Shown here: positions 15,188 to 22,149 of the stretch, one piece after another
Layout: each line of letters opens with the position of its first letter
How positions within the stretch are numbered: position 1 is the first letter of the stretch
The notes under the pieces: model-generated
Seen by the model: the letters and a program-made list of their open reading frames with translations, nothing else
The model's database searches: none
What the model was told of the DNA's origin: nothing
Assembly (NCBI GenBank): GCA_004554395.1
Contig: SFMP01000204.1
Coordinates: 1-30,172 of the forward strand
DNA length: 30,172 bases
From: Myxococcales bacterium
Lineage (GTDB): Bacteria > Myxococcota_A > Bradymonadia > UBA4248
Direction: 5' to 3'
Position numbers and translations under genes: made by a program

Positions 15188-16471
15188 ATGACATTAGATA
15201 AGAATCATTATATTGGGGCTGTCTTAGCAGGCGGTTACAAAATCGAACGGTTTGTTGGGTCGGGGGCTTTTGCATACGTTTATTTTGCGAAAGCGCCGAC
15301 GGGGCAGGGATGTGCGGTTAAAATCCAATACAACTTGGCGCAAGATGCTCGAATAAGATTCAGTCGTGAAGTCAAAGTGTTGCGAGAAATTCCGCCAAAC
15401 GACTATTTGGTGCGATATTTTTCGGATGGTGAGACGCCCGAAGGATATCCCTACTTAATCATGGAATTCGTCGATGGCATGACGCTGAAAGAGGCGCTGA
15501 AGCGTCGCCGCGTGTGGCCCGTGCAAGAAAGTTGCGATTTGATTTTGCAGTTGTGCGATGCGTTTGGTGGGTTGCACCAGTTGGGCGTCGTGCACCGAGA
15601 TGTGAAGCCCGACAACATCATGTTGACGCGCAATCACCAGGTCAAATTGATGGACTTGGGGTTGATCAAAGACGCGCAAGGGCTGTTTAAGTTGCTAGAA
15701 AGCGAAGATATCATGCGCGGGCGCGACTTTGCCGAAAACCTCGACAAAGGCGTTTTGGCAGGCACGCCCGAATACATGGCGCCAGAGCAATTTAGCGACC
15801 CGTCGCTCAACGACGAATCGCTCGCCAAGACCGATACATGGACCGACGTCTATAGCTTGGGTCTCATCTTTTACGAGATGGTGGCTGGGCGCAAGTTGTT
15901 CGTGTTTAATCCGCCGGCGAATGCGTCGCAGAACGAATTTGCCAAGGCGTTGTTGGCGTTTTTGACGATGCGAACGCAGCAACGCGACGAAGAAATCCTC
16001 CCGCCGCCCAATGTTCCGTATCAATTGTGGACGGTGATTGCGCGGGCATTGCACGCCGATCCGACGCGCCGCCAGCACAACGCGCAGGAATTTGCCGACG
16101 ATATTCGCCGATATTTGACGTCGGGCGAGGGCGTCGTCGAGCAAGATAGCGACAAGACGAGTGCTATCGATTTGGCGAATTTTGCAGAGCTCATGCGGGC
16201 GAAAGAAACGGCCCAAGTTGGGGCGGCGACGAGTAGCGATCAGCAGTTGTTTGCGACGAATCGCCAGAGCTTGGCGGCGGCACCTGCGGCGATGCCGATC
16301 CCTGGGAATGTCGGGGTTTCGGGGTTGCCGAGCATGCCTGGGTCGCCCGGATATGTCGACCCAGGCGAAGACGACGGCGATGGCAACGGCTTTTTGTGGG
16401 GATTTTTAATCGTCTTGCTCCTCATCATCGTCGGCGTGCTCGTGTTCTATTTGTTCTTCTTGCCGAAGTGA
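15188..16471 (+). CDS. Ser/Thr protein kinase with C-terminal membrane anchor
   Basis: A 427-aa eukaryotic-like (Hanks-type) kinase. Visible motifs: Gly loop VGSGAFAYVYFA (23-34), Lys45 in CAVKI, Glu61, catalytic loop HRDVKPDN (136-143), metal motif DLG at 156-158 in place of the usual DFG, GTPEYMAPEQ (192-201) and DVYSLG (220-225). All catalytic residues are present, so it should be active. A Pro/Ala/Gly linker (about 360-400) leads to a membrane helix (402-424) followed by Pro and Lys only, so there is no outer sensor domain. The kinase faces the cytoplasm. The ATG at 15188 is preferred to the TTG at 15164, though neither has a clear ribosome site. Such kinases are abundant in Myxococcota-type bacteria. 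Confidence 0.92.
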   Translation: MTLDKNHYIGAVLAGGYKIERFVGSGAFAYVYFAKAPTGQGCAVKIQYNLAQDARIRFSREVKVLREIPPNDYLVRYFSDGETPEGYPYLIMEFVDGMTLKEALKRRRVWPVQESCDLILQLCDAFGGLHQLGVVHRDVKPDNIMLTRNHQVKLMDLGLIKDAQGLFKLLESEDIMRGRDFAENLDKGVLAGTPEYMAPEQFSDPSLNDESLAKTDTWTDVYSLGLIFYEMVAGRKLFVFNPPANASQNEFAKALLAFLTMRTQQRDEEILPPPNVPYQLWTVIARALHADPTRRQHNAQEFADDIRRYLTSGEGVVEQDSDKTSAIDLANFAELMRAKETAQVGAATSSDQQLFATNRQSLAAAPAAMPIPGNVGVSGLPSMPGSPGYVDPGEDDGDGNGFLWGFLIVLLLIIVGVLVFYLFFLPK

Positions 16472-16498
16472 TAGATGTTGAGTTTGGAGGAAATGCCA

Positions 16499-16534
16499 AT
16501 GGCGCGGCGTTTGGCGGCGGTTGGAATTTCGTAG
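16499..16534 (+). CDS. Possible 11-codon leader ORF before the RlmL-like gene
   Basis: GGAGG at 16486-16490 is ideally placed (eight bases) for the ATG at 16499, which opens MARRLAAVGIS and stops at TAG 12 bases before the methyltransferase ATG. The latter has no ribosome site of its own and is in the same frame. A reinitiation or coupling leader is likely; an amber-truncated N-terminal extension is the alternative. Confidence 0.4.
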   Translation: MARRLAAVGIS

Positions 16535-16546
16535 ACAAAAGTACGT

Positions 16547-17722
16547 ATGGATAGAGAAAAATTGTATTCGCTTCATGCGACGTGTGCGCGTGGATTTGAG
16601 CCGTATTTGTGTCGAGAGCTCGCCGCGCTAGGCATCGCCGAGGCGTCGGAATGTGGCGGTGGTGCGCAGTTTCGTGCGTCGTTTGAACAGGCCATGAAAG
16701 TTTGCCTCTGGTCGCGCATGGCGAATAAAGTCGAAATTTTGTTGGGCGACTGCTATGCCGTCAACGACGAGGCGATCTATGAATTGGGGCGAAAAATCGA
16801 TCTTTCGCCGTGGTTTAGCCCCGATAAGACGTTTTGCGTCCATGCGCATTCGAGCGATCCGAAGTTCAAGAATGCGCTCTTTTTATCGCTCAAGGTCAAA
16901 GACGGGGTCGTCGACAATATGCGCGATGTGTGGGGGCGTCGGTGTTCGATCGACACGGAGCGGCCCGATATCGTGTTCAATTTGACGGTCGTTCAGCGGC
17001 GTGCTCGGCTCTATATCGAGTTGCAAGGCGATGGCTTGAGCATGCGCGGCTATCGCCGTCGGCAGTTGGCTGCCCCGATCCGCGAGACTTTGGCGGCATC
17101 GATGATTGCCGCCTCGGGCTGGGATGGATCGACGCCGTTTTGCGACCCCATGTGTGGATCGGGAACGCTCGCCATTGAGGCGGCGATGATTGCCACGCAA
17201 ACGGCTCCGGGGATTCAGCGCCACTTTGGCTTCGAAAAACTGCCCTTCTTTGGCGATGTCGAAAGCCAATGGCAAGCGATGCGGCGCGAAGCTCGAGAAC
17301 TCGCTCGGATCGGACGAAAGAATTTTGCCGGCGAAATCGTCGCTCGCGATATCGATGCCCAAGCACTCGACATTGCGCAAAACAATGCGCAAACGGCGGG
17401 GCTCGATTCGTGTATTCGATTTGTCGCCGGATCGGTCCTCGATTATCGTGCAAATGGCGTTTGCGTCGTGACGAATCCGCCATACGGCGAGAGAATATCG
17501 GTGTCGGGGATGGAATTGCCCGAATTTTATTTCCAATTGGGGCGACATCTTCGAACATTCTCCGATTCGTCGTTGACGGTCATCTCGTCGGCTGAATTGC
17601 TCAAGAAAAATATGCACATGCGCCCTGCACTTCGCATTTCGACGTTTAATGGACCTTTGGCGTGCGAAGTGGCGAGCTACGAACTCGGAAAAAAGAATAG
17701 AAATGGTGCGGCAGATCATTGA
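16547..17722 (+). CDS. THUMP-domain 23S rRNA guanine methyltransferase, RlmL-N type
   Basis: A 391-aa cytoplasmic enzyme of the RlmL N-terminal/YpsC family, which makes N2-methylguanosine in 23S rRNA. Residues 1-160 contain the ferredoxin-like start (LHATCARGFEPYLCRELAALG) and the THUMP domain (LYIELQGDGLSMRGYRRRQL follows at 155-174). The methyltransferase domain shows the SAM loop FCDPMCGSGTLAIEAA (198-213), ARDID (266-270) and the catalytic NPPYGER (310-316). It has the length of single-domain YpsC-type enzymes, without the RlmK half found in E. coli RlmL. Exact site (G2445-like) is inferred only. It follows the kinase gene by 75 bases, with a short leader ORF between. Confidence 0.9.
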   Translation: MDREKLYSLHATCARGFEPYLCRELAALGIAEASECGGGAQFRASFEQAMKVCLWSRMANKVEILLGDCYAVNDEAIYELGRKIDLSPWFSPDKTFCVHAHSSDPKFKNALFLSLKVKDGVVDNMRDVWGRRCSIDTERPDIVFNLTVVQRRARLYIELQGDGLSMRGYRRRQLAAPIRETLAASMIAASGWDGSTPFCDPMCGSGTLAIEAAMIATQTAPGIQRHFGFEKLPFFGDVESQWQAMRREARELARIGRKNFAGEIVARDIDAQALDIAQNNAQTAGLDSCIRFVAGSVLDYRANGVCVVTNPPYGERISVSGMELPEFYFQLGRHLRTFSDSSLTVISSAELLKKNMHMRPALRISTFNGPLACEVASYELGKKNRNGAADH

Positions 17723-17951
17723 TGGCTGATATCTCATTGATATCTATTGATATCTATTGATATCTGGTATTTATCAATATCTATTGGTATCTGGTATTTA
17801 TCAATATCTGGTATTTATCAATGTCTGATATCTATCGATGCGCGGTGCCGATGGATGGGCGTCGATCGATGGAGTGCTTTATAGGCGACTTGCATGAGGA
17901 TGGCGGCGCGATCGTCGATGCAAGGCGTAGAAGTTTTTGAAGGAAAGAGAA
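17723..17951 (+). repeat. AT-rich intergenic run of GATATC-type short repeats
   Basis: Between about 17726 and 17840 the sequence is made of imperfect repeats around TTGATATCTA and TATCTGGTATTTATCAAT; the latter 18-mer occurs at 17761, 17788 and 17805. GATATC palindromes recur. Base composition differs sharply from the surroundings. No gene is seen. It lies just before the orphan DNA-type methyltransferase and could hold binding sites or be slippage-prone filler. Confidence 0.75.
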
Positions 17952-19226
17952 ATGGCAAACAATAACATTGGCGGAGCCAGTGGCGATATCAACGATTTGG
18001 CGGGATTGCCCAAGCGCGTAAACCTGGGACAGAATAAGAAGCGATTGAGCGGTCAGGTGAGCGCTGGTCATGCACATATCGAGGGCGATATGGCTCTGGG
18101 CAAGCGATGTATTACGGCTTTGCGTTCGAGTGGTGAATTTAGCCGTGCGACGCAAGGATTCCATGCTTATCCGGCTCGATTGCACCCCGAAGCCGCGCGG
18201 CTTTTGCTCGAGGCATTGCCCGGAGAATCGCTTGGCGACCCGTTTTGTGGTGGCGGAACGCTCTTAGTCGAAGGTTTAATCGCCGGGCGTCGCGTCTATG
18301 GATCCGATCTCAACCCGATTGCGACGCTCGTTTCGACGGCTCGCACGGCACTTTTATCGTCTGCGCAACTCGACTTGCTCGCCGAAACCTGCAAATCAGT
18401 CGCCGAAACGGCCAAAAAGACGTGCGCCGAAAAGAAACCCATCCACTTGCACGCCGCCATCTTGAAATACAAGAGCTGGTATAAGACGAATTGTTTCGAC
18501 GAATTGACGCATCTCTTTGCGGCGATTCGATCCCTCGATTCCGAAATCAAACCGCTTGTGCAAGCGATATTTTCGAGTCTCGTCGTTAAATACAGCTTGC
18601 GAGCCTCCGATACGTCGAACAAAGTCGTCTATATTCCGCGTAAAAATGGCGCCGTATTGCGAGCCTTCTCCGATAAAGCCAAGGAATACATCGACCAGCT
18701 GGCGCAATTGCAAGCGATCGTGCCGCCCGGAACCGAATCGGCGAAGATATCGCTCGCCGATGCGCGGCACCCTGGATTCGACGCCGTCGATACGATTATT
18801 ACATCGCCGCCTTACCCTGGGACGTATGATTATTTGTTGCTTCAGCAGTTGCGCCAAGCGTGGTTTGATCTCGATATGCGCAACGAGGACGAGATCGGTT
18901 CGCGTCGCAGCTTTAAGCAGACGCGAGCCGCCTATGAAAAATGGCTCAAAGACACCGATCAATGGATGGCGGCTTGTGCCAAAGCGCTCGTGCACGGAGG
19001 CAAGATGGCTGTCGTCGTGGGCGAGGGAATGCAGGGCGGGCGCTTGCTTCGCGTCGCCAAGCCGACGATTGCGGCAGCGCAAAAAGCAGGGCTCTCGTTT
19101 GTGACATCTGCCTCGGTCGATCGATTTGATCCTGCGACGCGCATGAAGAAGATCGAATACATACTCGTCTTCGAAAAGCCCGATAAAAAGTCGATCGACA
19201 AAAGAGAAACGGCTTCGAAGGATTGA
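17952..19226 (+). CDS. Orphan DNA methyltransferase, probably N4-cytosine or N6-adenine type
   Basis: A 424-aa protein. It carries TQGFHAYPARLHPEAARLLL (67-86), a stretch typical of N4-cytosine methyltransferases (GFHPYPAK-like), then SAM motif DPFCGGGTLLVEG (96-108), GSDLNP (117-122) and the catalytic SPPYPGTYDY (285-294). SPPY favours cytosine-N4 activity; TRM11-like RNA methylation is the alternative. A 160-residue helical insert between the motifs could be the target-recognition part. The ATG at 17952 is chosen over a TTG at 17937 because AAGGA lies just upstream. No restriction enzyme is nearby, so it acts alone. It is coupled to the next gene with one base between stop and start. Confidence 0.8.
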   Translation: MANNNIGGASGDINDLAGLPKRVNLGQNKKRLSGQVSAGHAHIEGDMALGKRCITALRSSGEFSRATQGFHAYPARLHPEAARLLLEALPGESLGDPFCGGGTLLVEGLIAGRRVYGSDLNPIATLVSTARTALLSSAQLDLLAETCKSVAETAKKTCAEKKPIHLHAAILKYKSWYKTNCFDELTHLFAAIRSLDSEIKPLVQAIFSSLVVKYSLRASDTSNKVVYIPRKNGAVLRAFSDKAKEYIDQLAQLQAIVPPGTESAKISLADARHPGFDAVDTIITSPPYPGTYDYLLLQQLRQAWFDLDMRNEDEIGSRRSFKQTRAAYEKWLKDTDQWMAACAKALVHGGKMAVVVGEGMQGGRLLRVAKPTIAAAQKAGLSFVTSASVDRFDPATRMKKIEYILVFEKPDKKSIDKRETASKD

Positions 19227-19227
19227 A

Positions 19228-19647
19228 ATGCGCGATAGTTCGGATTTGCAAAACGCGGACGCGGGATCGCTCGGTTCGCGTCTATCGAAGCACGATGACG
19301 CGGTGGAGACGGATTTGCGCCGTCTCCAGTCGCAACTCGAATCGTTTAATCGAGCGCGCGATTGGGATCAGTTCCATAGCCCACGCAATTTGGCGATGGC
19401 GCTATCGGTCGAGGCGGGCGAATTGCTCGAGTGCTTTTTGTGGGCTCGCGATGGCGAGCCCATCGAGGCCAAAAAACGCCATCATATCGAAGAAGAAGCC
19501 GCCGATGTGTTGATTTGTTTGCTCAATTTCTGCAGTCAATCGGGCATCGATCTACCGCAAGCCTTTTGCCAAAAACTCGCTCGAAACGCCGAAAAGTATC
19601 CCGTCGAAAAGGCTCGCGGATCGCGCGATAAATACGATTCCTTATAA
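19228..19647 (+). CDS. MazG-fold nucleotide pyrophosphohydrolase, dCTPase 1-like
   Basis: A 139-aa all-helical enzyme similar to the RS21-C6/DCTPP1 family, which hydrolyses dCTP and modified dCTPs to monophosphates. Matching blocks: RDWDQFHSPRNLAMALSVEA (44-63), the metal motif E62xxE65 with E68 nearby, EEEAADVLICLLNF (88-101) with E90 and D93, and the C-terminal YPVEKARGSRDKYDSL. The first 25 residues are extra and poorly conserved in type. It starts one base after the stop of the DNA methyltransferase gene and uses an AAGGA within that gene. Pairing a cytosine-type DNA methyltransferase with a dCTP-cleaning enzyme suggests a shared concern with cytosine nucleotides, but that link is inference. 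Confidence 0.85.
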   Translation: MRDSSDLQNADAGSLGSRLSKHDDAVETDLRRLQSQLESFNRARDWDQFHSPRNLAMALSVEAGELLECFLWARDGEPIEAKKRHHIEEEAADVLICLLNFCSQSGIDLPQAFCQKLARNAEKYPVEKARGSRDKYDSL

Positions 19648-19751
19648 TTATCGATAAAATATATCAGTGCCTCGTCGGCAAAGCGGCGGTGGGTAATAAT
19701 CCATCGATATATCATATATCACAGAGTCGGTGACGATTGGGCAAGGTGAGA

Positions 19752-19781
19752 AGAGCGACGCGCGATGTTGGCGGTCGCTCT
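19752..19781. terminator. Possible bidirectional terminator between convergent operons
   Basis: AGAGCGAC / GTCGCTCT (8 bp, 14-base loop) lies between the dCTPase-like gene and the minus-strand membrane-protein operon. T-runs are weak on both sides, so efficiency is uncertain. Confidence 0.45.
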
Positions 19782-19791
19782 CTTCGTCGAT

Positions 19792-20829
19792 TTATGACTC
19801 TGTGCCGATTGAATTATCGATGCGTTCGAGTTCGGGGGGCAAGTTGCACAATATACTGTAGAGTTCGTTTAATTCGGGCTCATCGGTGCGATAGGCTTTT
19901 CCTGCTAAATTGATGACGATGATCGTATTGTTATCTTCGTATGAAACTGTAGTTTTGAAACGCGTCCCTGCACGAGAAACGCAAGAATAGATTGCCCGAC
20001 GGAGAGTTTTAGCGGGTTGAATCGAGCCTTTGAAAACGACGACGGCGTATGCGTATGGATAGACCGAAGATTCGACTTCATTCATCGATACCGAAACCAT
20101 CCAGCACAAGAGATGTTGCATGGTGGATTTGGGCGAGAGGAGTAGGCGTATATCGCGGATGGTGTGTGGCGGTTTGATGCGCATTTCGACTTGTGGAGTC
20201 ATGATAAAAGCGGCGTTGCGATTATCGTGCAAAGTCATGAGTGTGCGCAAAGTTTTGTATTTATCGCTTTCGTAGGTTATCTCTTTGCGTCCCGAACCTT
20301 CGACATATCCGCGTTGTTGGTCGTAGTACATGAAGACAAAGATATTTAGGAGGAATATACCACCGACTTTAAGTAAAAGGAGCTTAAAGAACGTCGATGT
20401 CGTTTCTTCCAAATATTCATCGACTAAAGTATCTGATAATACAATACATAACATGACTGCTCCGAGAGCACCGATAACAACTGCAAAAATGATCGCTCCA
20501 AATCTGACTTTTAACCCCACTCGATTCGTCTGAAGTTGGTGGAAATCATCTGTATATTGTACGAATATATCGCGAAGTTTGTCGTCAATTTTCATCCATT
20601 CGTATTTATTATCCGATGCGTCATTGCGTTCTCTCGATCGTCGCGTGGCGCGAGCGCCTTTCTTTTTCTTTTGTTTGTCGATGTCGGGGACCTTTTGATT
20701 ATACATGATTCGAATGAATATGAATAAAGCAATGGAGATGCCCCACGGTATGAAAAAGCTTGGGACTATGCACTGAATGAAGATGGCAACGGCAATGATA
20801 ATGGCGGTAATTGTATCGCGTTTCAACAT
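19792..20829 (-). CDS. Multi-pass membrane protein, third gene of the radical SAM operon
   Basis: A 345-aa protein of unknown family. Hydrophobic segments lie at about 7-43 (two helices), 109-131 and 147-168. A Lys/Arg-rich cytoplasmic stretch (52-68, KQKKKKGARATRRSRER) separates the pairs. Residues 170-345 are soluble and mixed alpha/beta, ending in ELNELYSILCNLPPELERID; by the positive-inside rule both ends lie in the cytoplasm. The ribosome site AGGAG overlaps the TAG stop of the radical SAM gene (nine bases between genes), so translation is coupled. It may help place, sense or export the CHxA-tailed protein, but nothing in the sequence proves this. Its base composition is more AT-rich than the rest of the window. 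Confidence 0.75.
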   Translation of the reverse strand: MLKRDTITAIIIAVAIFIQCIVPSFFIPWGISIALFIFIRIMYNQKVPDIDKQKKKKGARATRRSRERNDASDNKYEWMKIDDKLRDIFVQYTDDFHQLQTNRVGLKVRFGAIIFAVVIGALGAVMLCIVLSDTLVDEYLEETTSTFFKLLLLKVGGIFLLNIFVFMYYDQQRGYVEGSGRKEITYESDKYKTLRTLMTLHDNRNAAFIMTPQVEMRIKPPHTIRDIRLLLSPKSTMQHLLCWMVSVSMNEVESSVYPYAYAVVVFKGSIQPAKTLRRAIYSCVSRAGTRFKTTVSYEDNNTIIVINLAGKAYRTDEPELNELYSILCNLPPELERIDNSIGTES

Positions 20830-20838
20830 AATCGTCTC

Positions 20839-22149
20839 CTACGGGTGAAGGCCTTGATAATCATCGGCGTGTCTGAGTAATTCGTCGTATCCAGCATATT
20901 GCCAATAGAGCGGGCATGCGCCTTGGCAGGCGGTAAATGCAGAACAACCTTTGCATTTTTCGTGCGCAAAACATTTGTGTTTAATTGCTTGTGCGCGTTT
21001 GTTAAACCAGACTTCTTGAAATCCCTCTTTGATGAGGTTGCCAACGGGTTCGTCCCACGATGAACATGGCAAGACATTGCCCTCGGGGTCGACCGAGATG
21101 AGGCCGTCGCAGGCGGCGCATGATTTATTGCCCAATCCGCGCGATATCGGATTGTATATACAAATTGGAATGGGCGAGTACCAATGAAATTCGAGATCGA
21201 CTTTTGCAGCATTTTTGCGCACGACGTCGATCGCCTTGCCGATTTCTTCGTAGGGGATGAAAAGGGGATCGGTTTGTGGGCTGCGTTTCGTCGGCACGAA
21301 TAGATTGAGCGACATGCGAATGCATCCCAATCGTTTACAAAGTGCCGGCAAATCGGCGATCGATTCGATATTGATTCGCGTCGACGTCGTATTCGTTTGC
21401 ACGAGTATGCCGGCCGTGCGCAAGTTTTCAATTCCCTCGATCGTCTGCTTCCACGATCCTTTGCGCCCGCACAAGTGGTCGTGTATAGTTTCGTCGGGTG
21501 ATTCTAGGCTGATTTGCGCCGTGCGAAGCCCCGCATCGTAGAGCGATTTGGCTCGCTCTTTCGTCGCCAACGTGCCATTGGTGACGAGATTGATTCGCAA
21601 CCCGCGCGATTCGGCATAGCGCATCAGATCTTCGAGATCGTTTCGCAACAGTGGCTCGCCACCCGTAAACGAAAAGAAGGGAATCTTTGCATCGTCTTTG
21701 AATATATCGATGATCTTTTTGATATCATCGGCGACAATATCTTTGCTATCGAGGCGCCCACAAGCCCCATCGCATCCCGCATAACAAAAACGACATCGGT
21801 TATTACATCGATAAGTGACGGCAATTTCGCCCAATATCGGCAATTTATTGTAATCGAATGTATAGGGTATGCGTGTGGCGTGATGTGTTTTATTCGACAC
21901 GGCAAGGGCGATATTGCGGAAGAATTCGTCGACTTGCAAACGACGCGTGTCGTCGAGCCCTGGGAAATCTTCGGCTCGGTTGCCATCTTGCAACCATTGT
22001 AATATGCGTTGTGCCGTCGGATTGACGCGATAGACGCGGTTTGGCGGCAAGATGAGTACGCCGTCTTCGGGGCGCAACAATGCAAGCGGACCACAAGTCT
22101 TCCAAAAATCGTCGACCCAGTCGAGCGAGAACGTTTCGGGAATGCTCAT
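20839..22149 (-). CDS. Radical SAM/SPASM maturase with PqqD-like N-terminal region
   Basis: A 436-aa enzyme. Residues about 28-90 (DGVLILPPNRVYRVNPTAQR and a helical tail) resemble PqqD-like RiPP recognition elements, which bind peptide substrates. The radical SAM core starts at 107: CNNRCRFC gives the iron-sulfur Cys C115, C119 and C122, and GGEP lies at 163-166. The SPASM region holds further cluster Cys: C347, C362, C393, C399, C402, C408 and C412, in the order typical for enzymes that modify peptides (PqqE, AlbA, anSME types). The start at 22149 follows a G-rich ribosome site and overlaps the previous stop as ATGA; the longer start at 22170 is less likely. It probably installs cross-links or other changes on the Cys repeat of its upstream partner. 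Confidence 0.92.
   Translation of the reverse strand: MSIPETFSLDWVDDFWKTCGPLALLRPEDGVLILPPNRVYRVNPTAQRILQWLQDGNRAEDFPGLDDTRRLQVDEFFRNIALAVSNKTHHATRIPYTFDYNKLPILGEIAVTYRCNNRCRFCYAGCDGACGRLDSKDIVADDIKKIIDIFKDDAKIPFFSFTGGEPLLRNDLEDLMRYAESRGLRINLVTNGTLATKERAKSLYDAGLRTAQISLESPDETIHDHLCGRKGSWKQTIEGIENLRTAGILVQTNTTSTRINIESIADLPALCKRLGCIRMSLNLFVPTKRSPQTDPLFIPYEEIGKAIDVVRKNAAKVDLEFHWYSPIPICIYNPISRGLGNKSCAACDGLISVDPEGNVLPCSSWDEPVGNLIKEGFQEVWFNKRAQAIKHKCFAHEKCKGCSAFTACQGACPLYWQYAGYDELLRHADDYQGLHP

Noticed and set aside
17952..19226. Part of a restriction-modification or BREX/DISARM-type defence island
   Set aside because: No nuclease, helicase, ATPase or specificity subunit is nearby; the neighbours are housekeeping-type enzymes.
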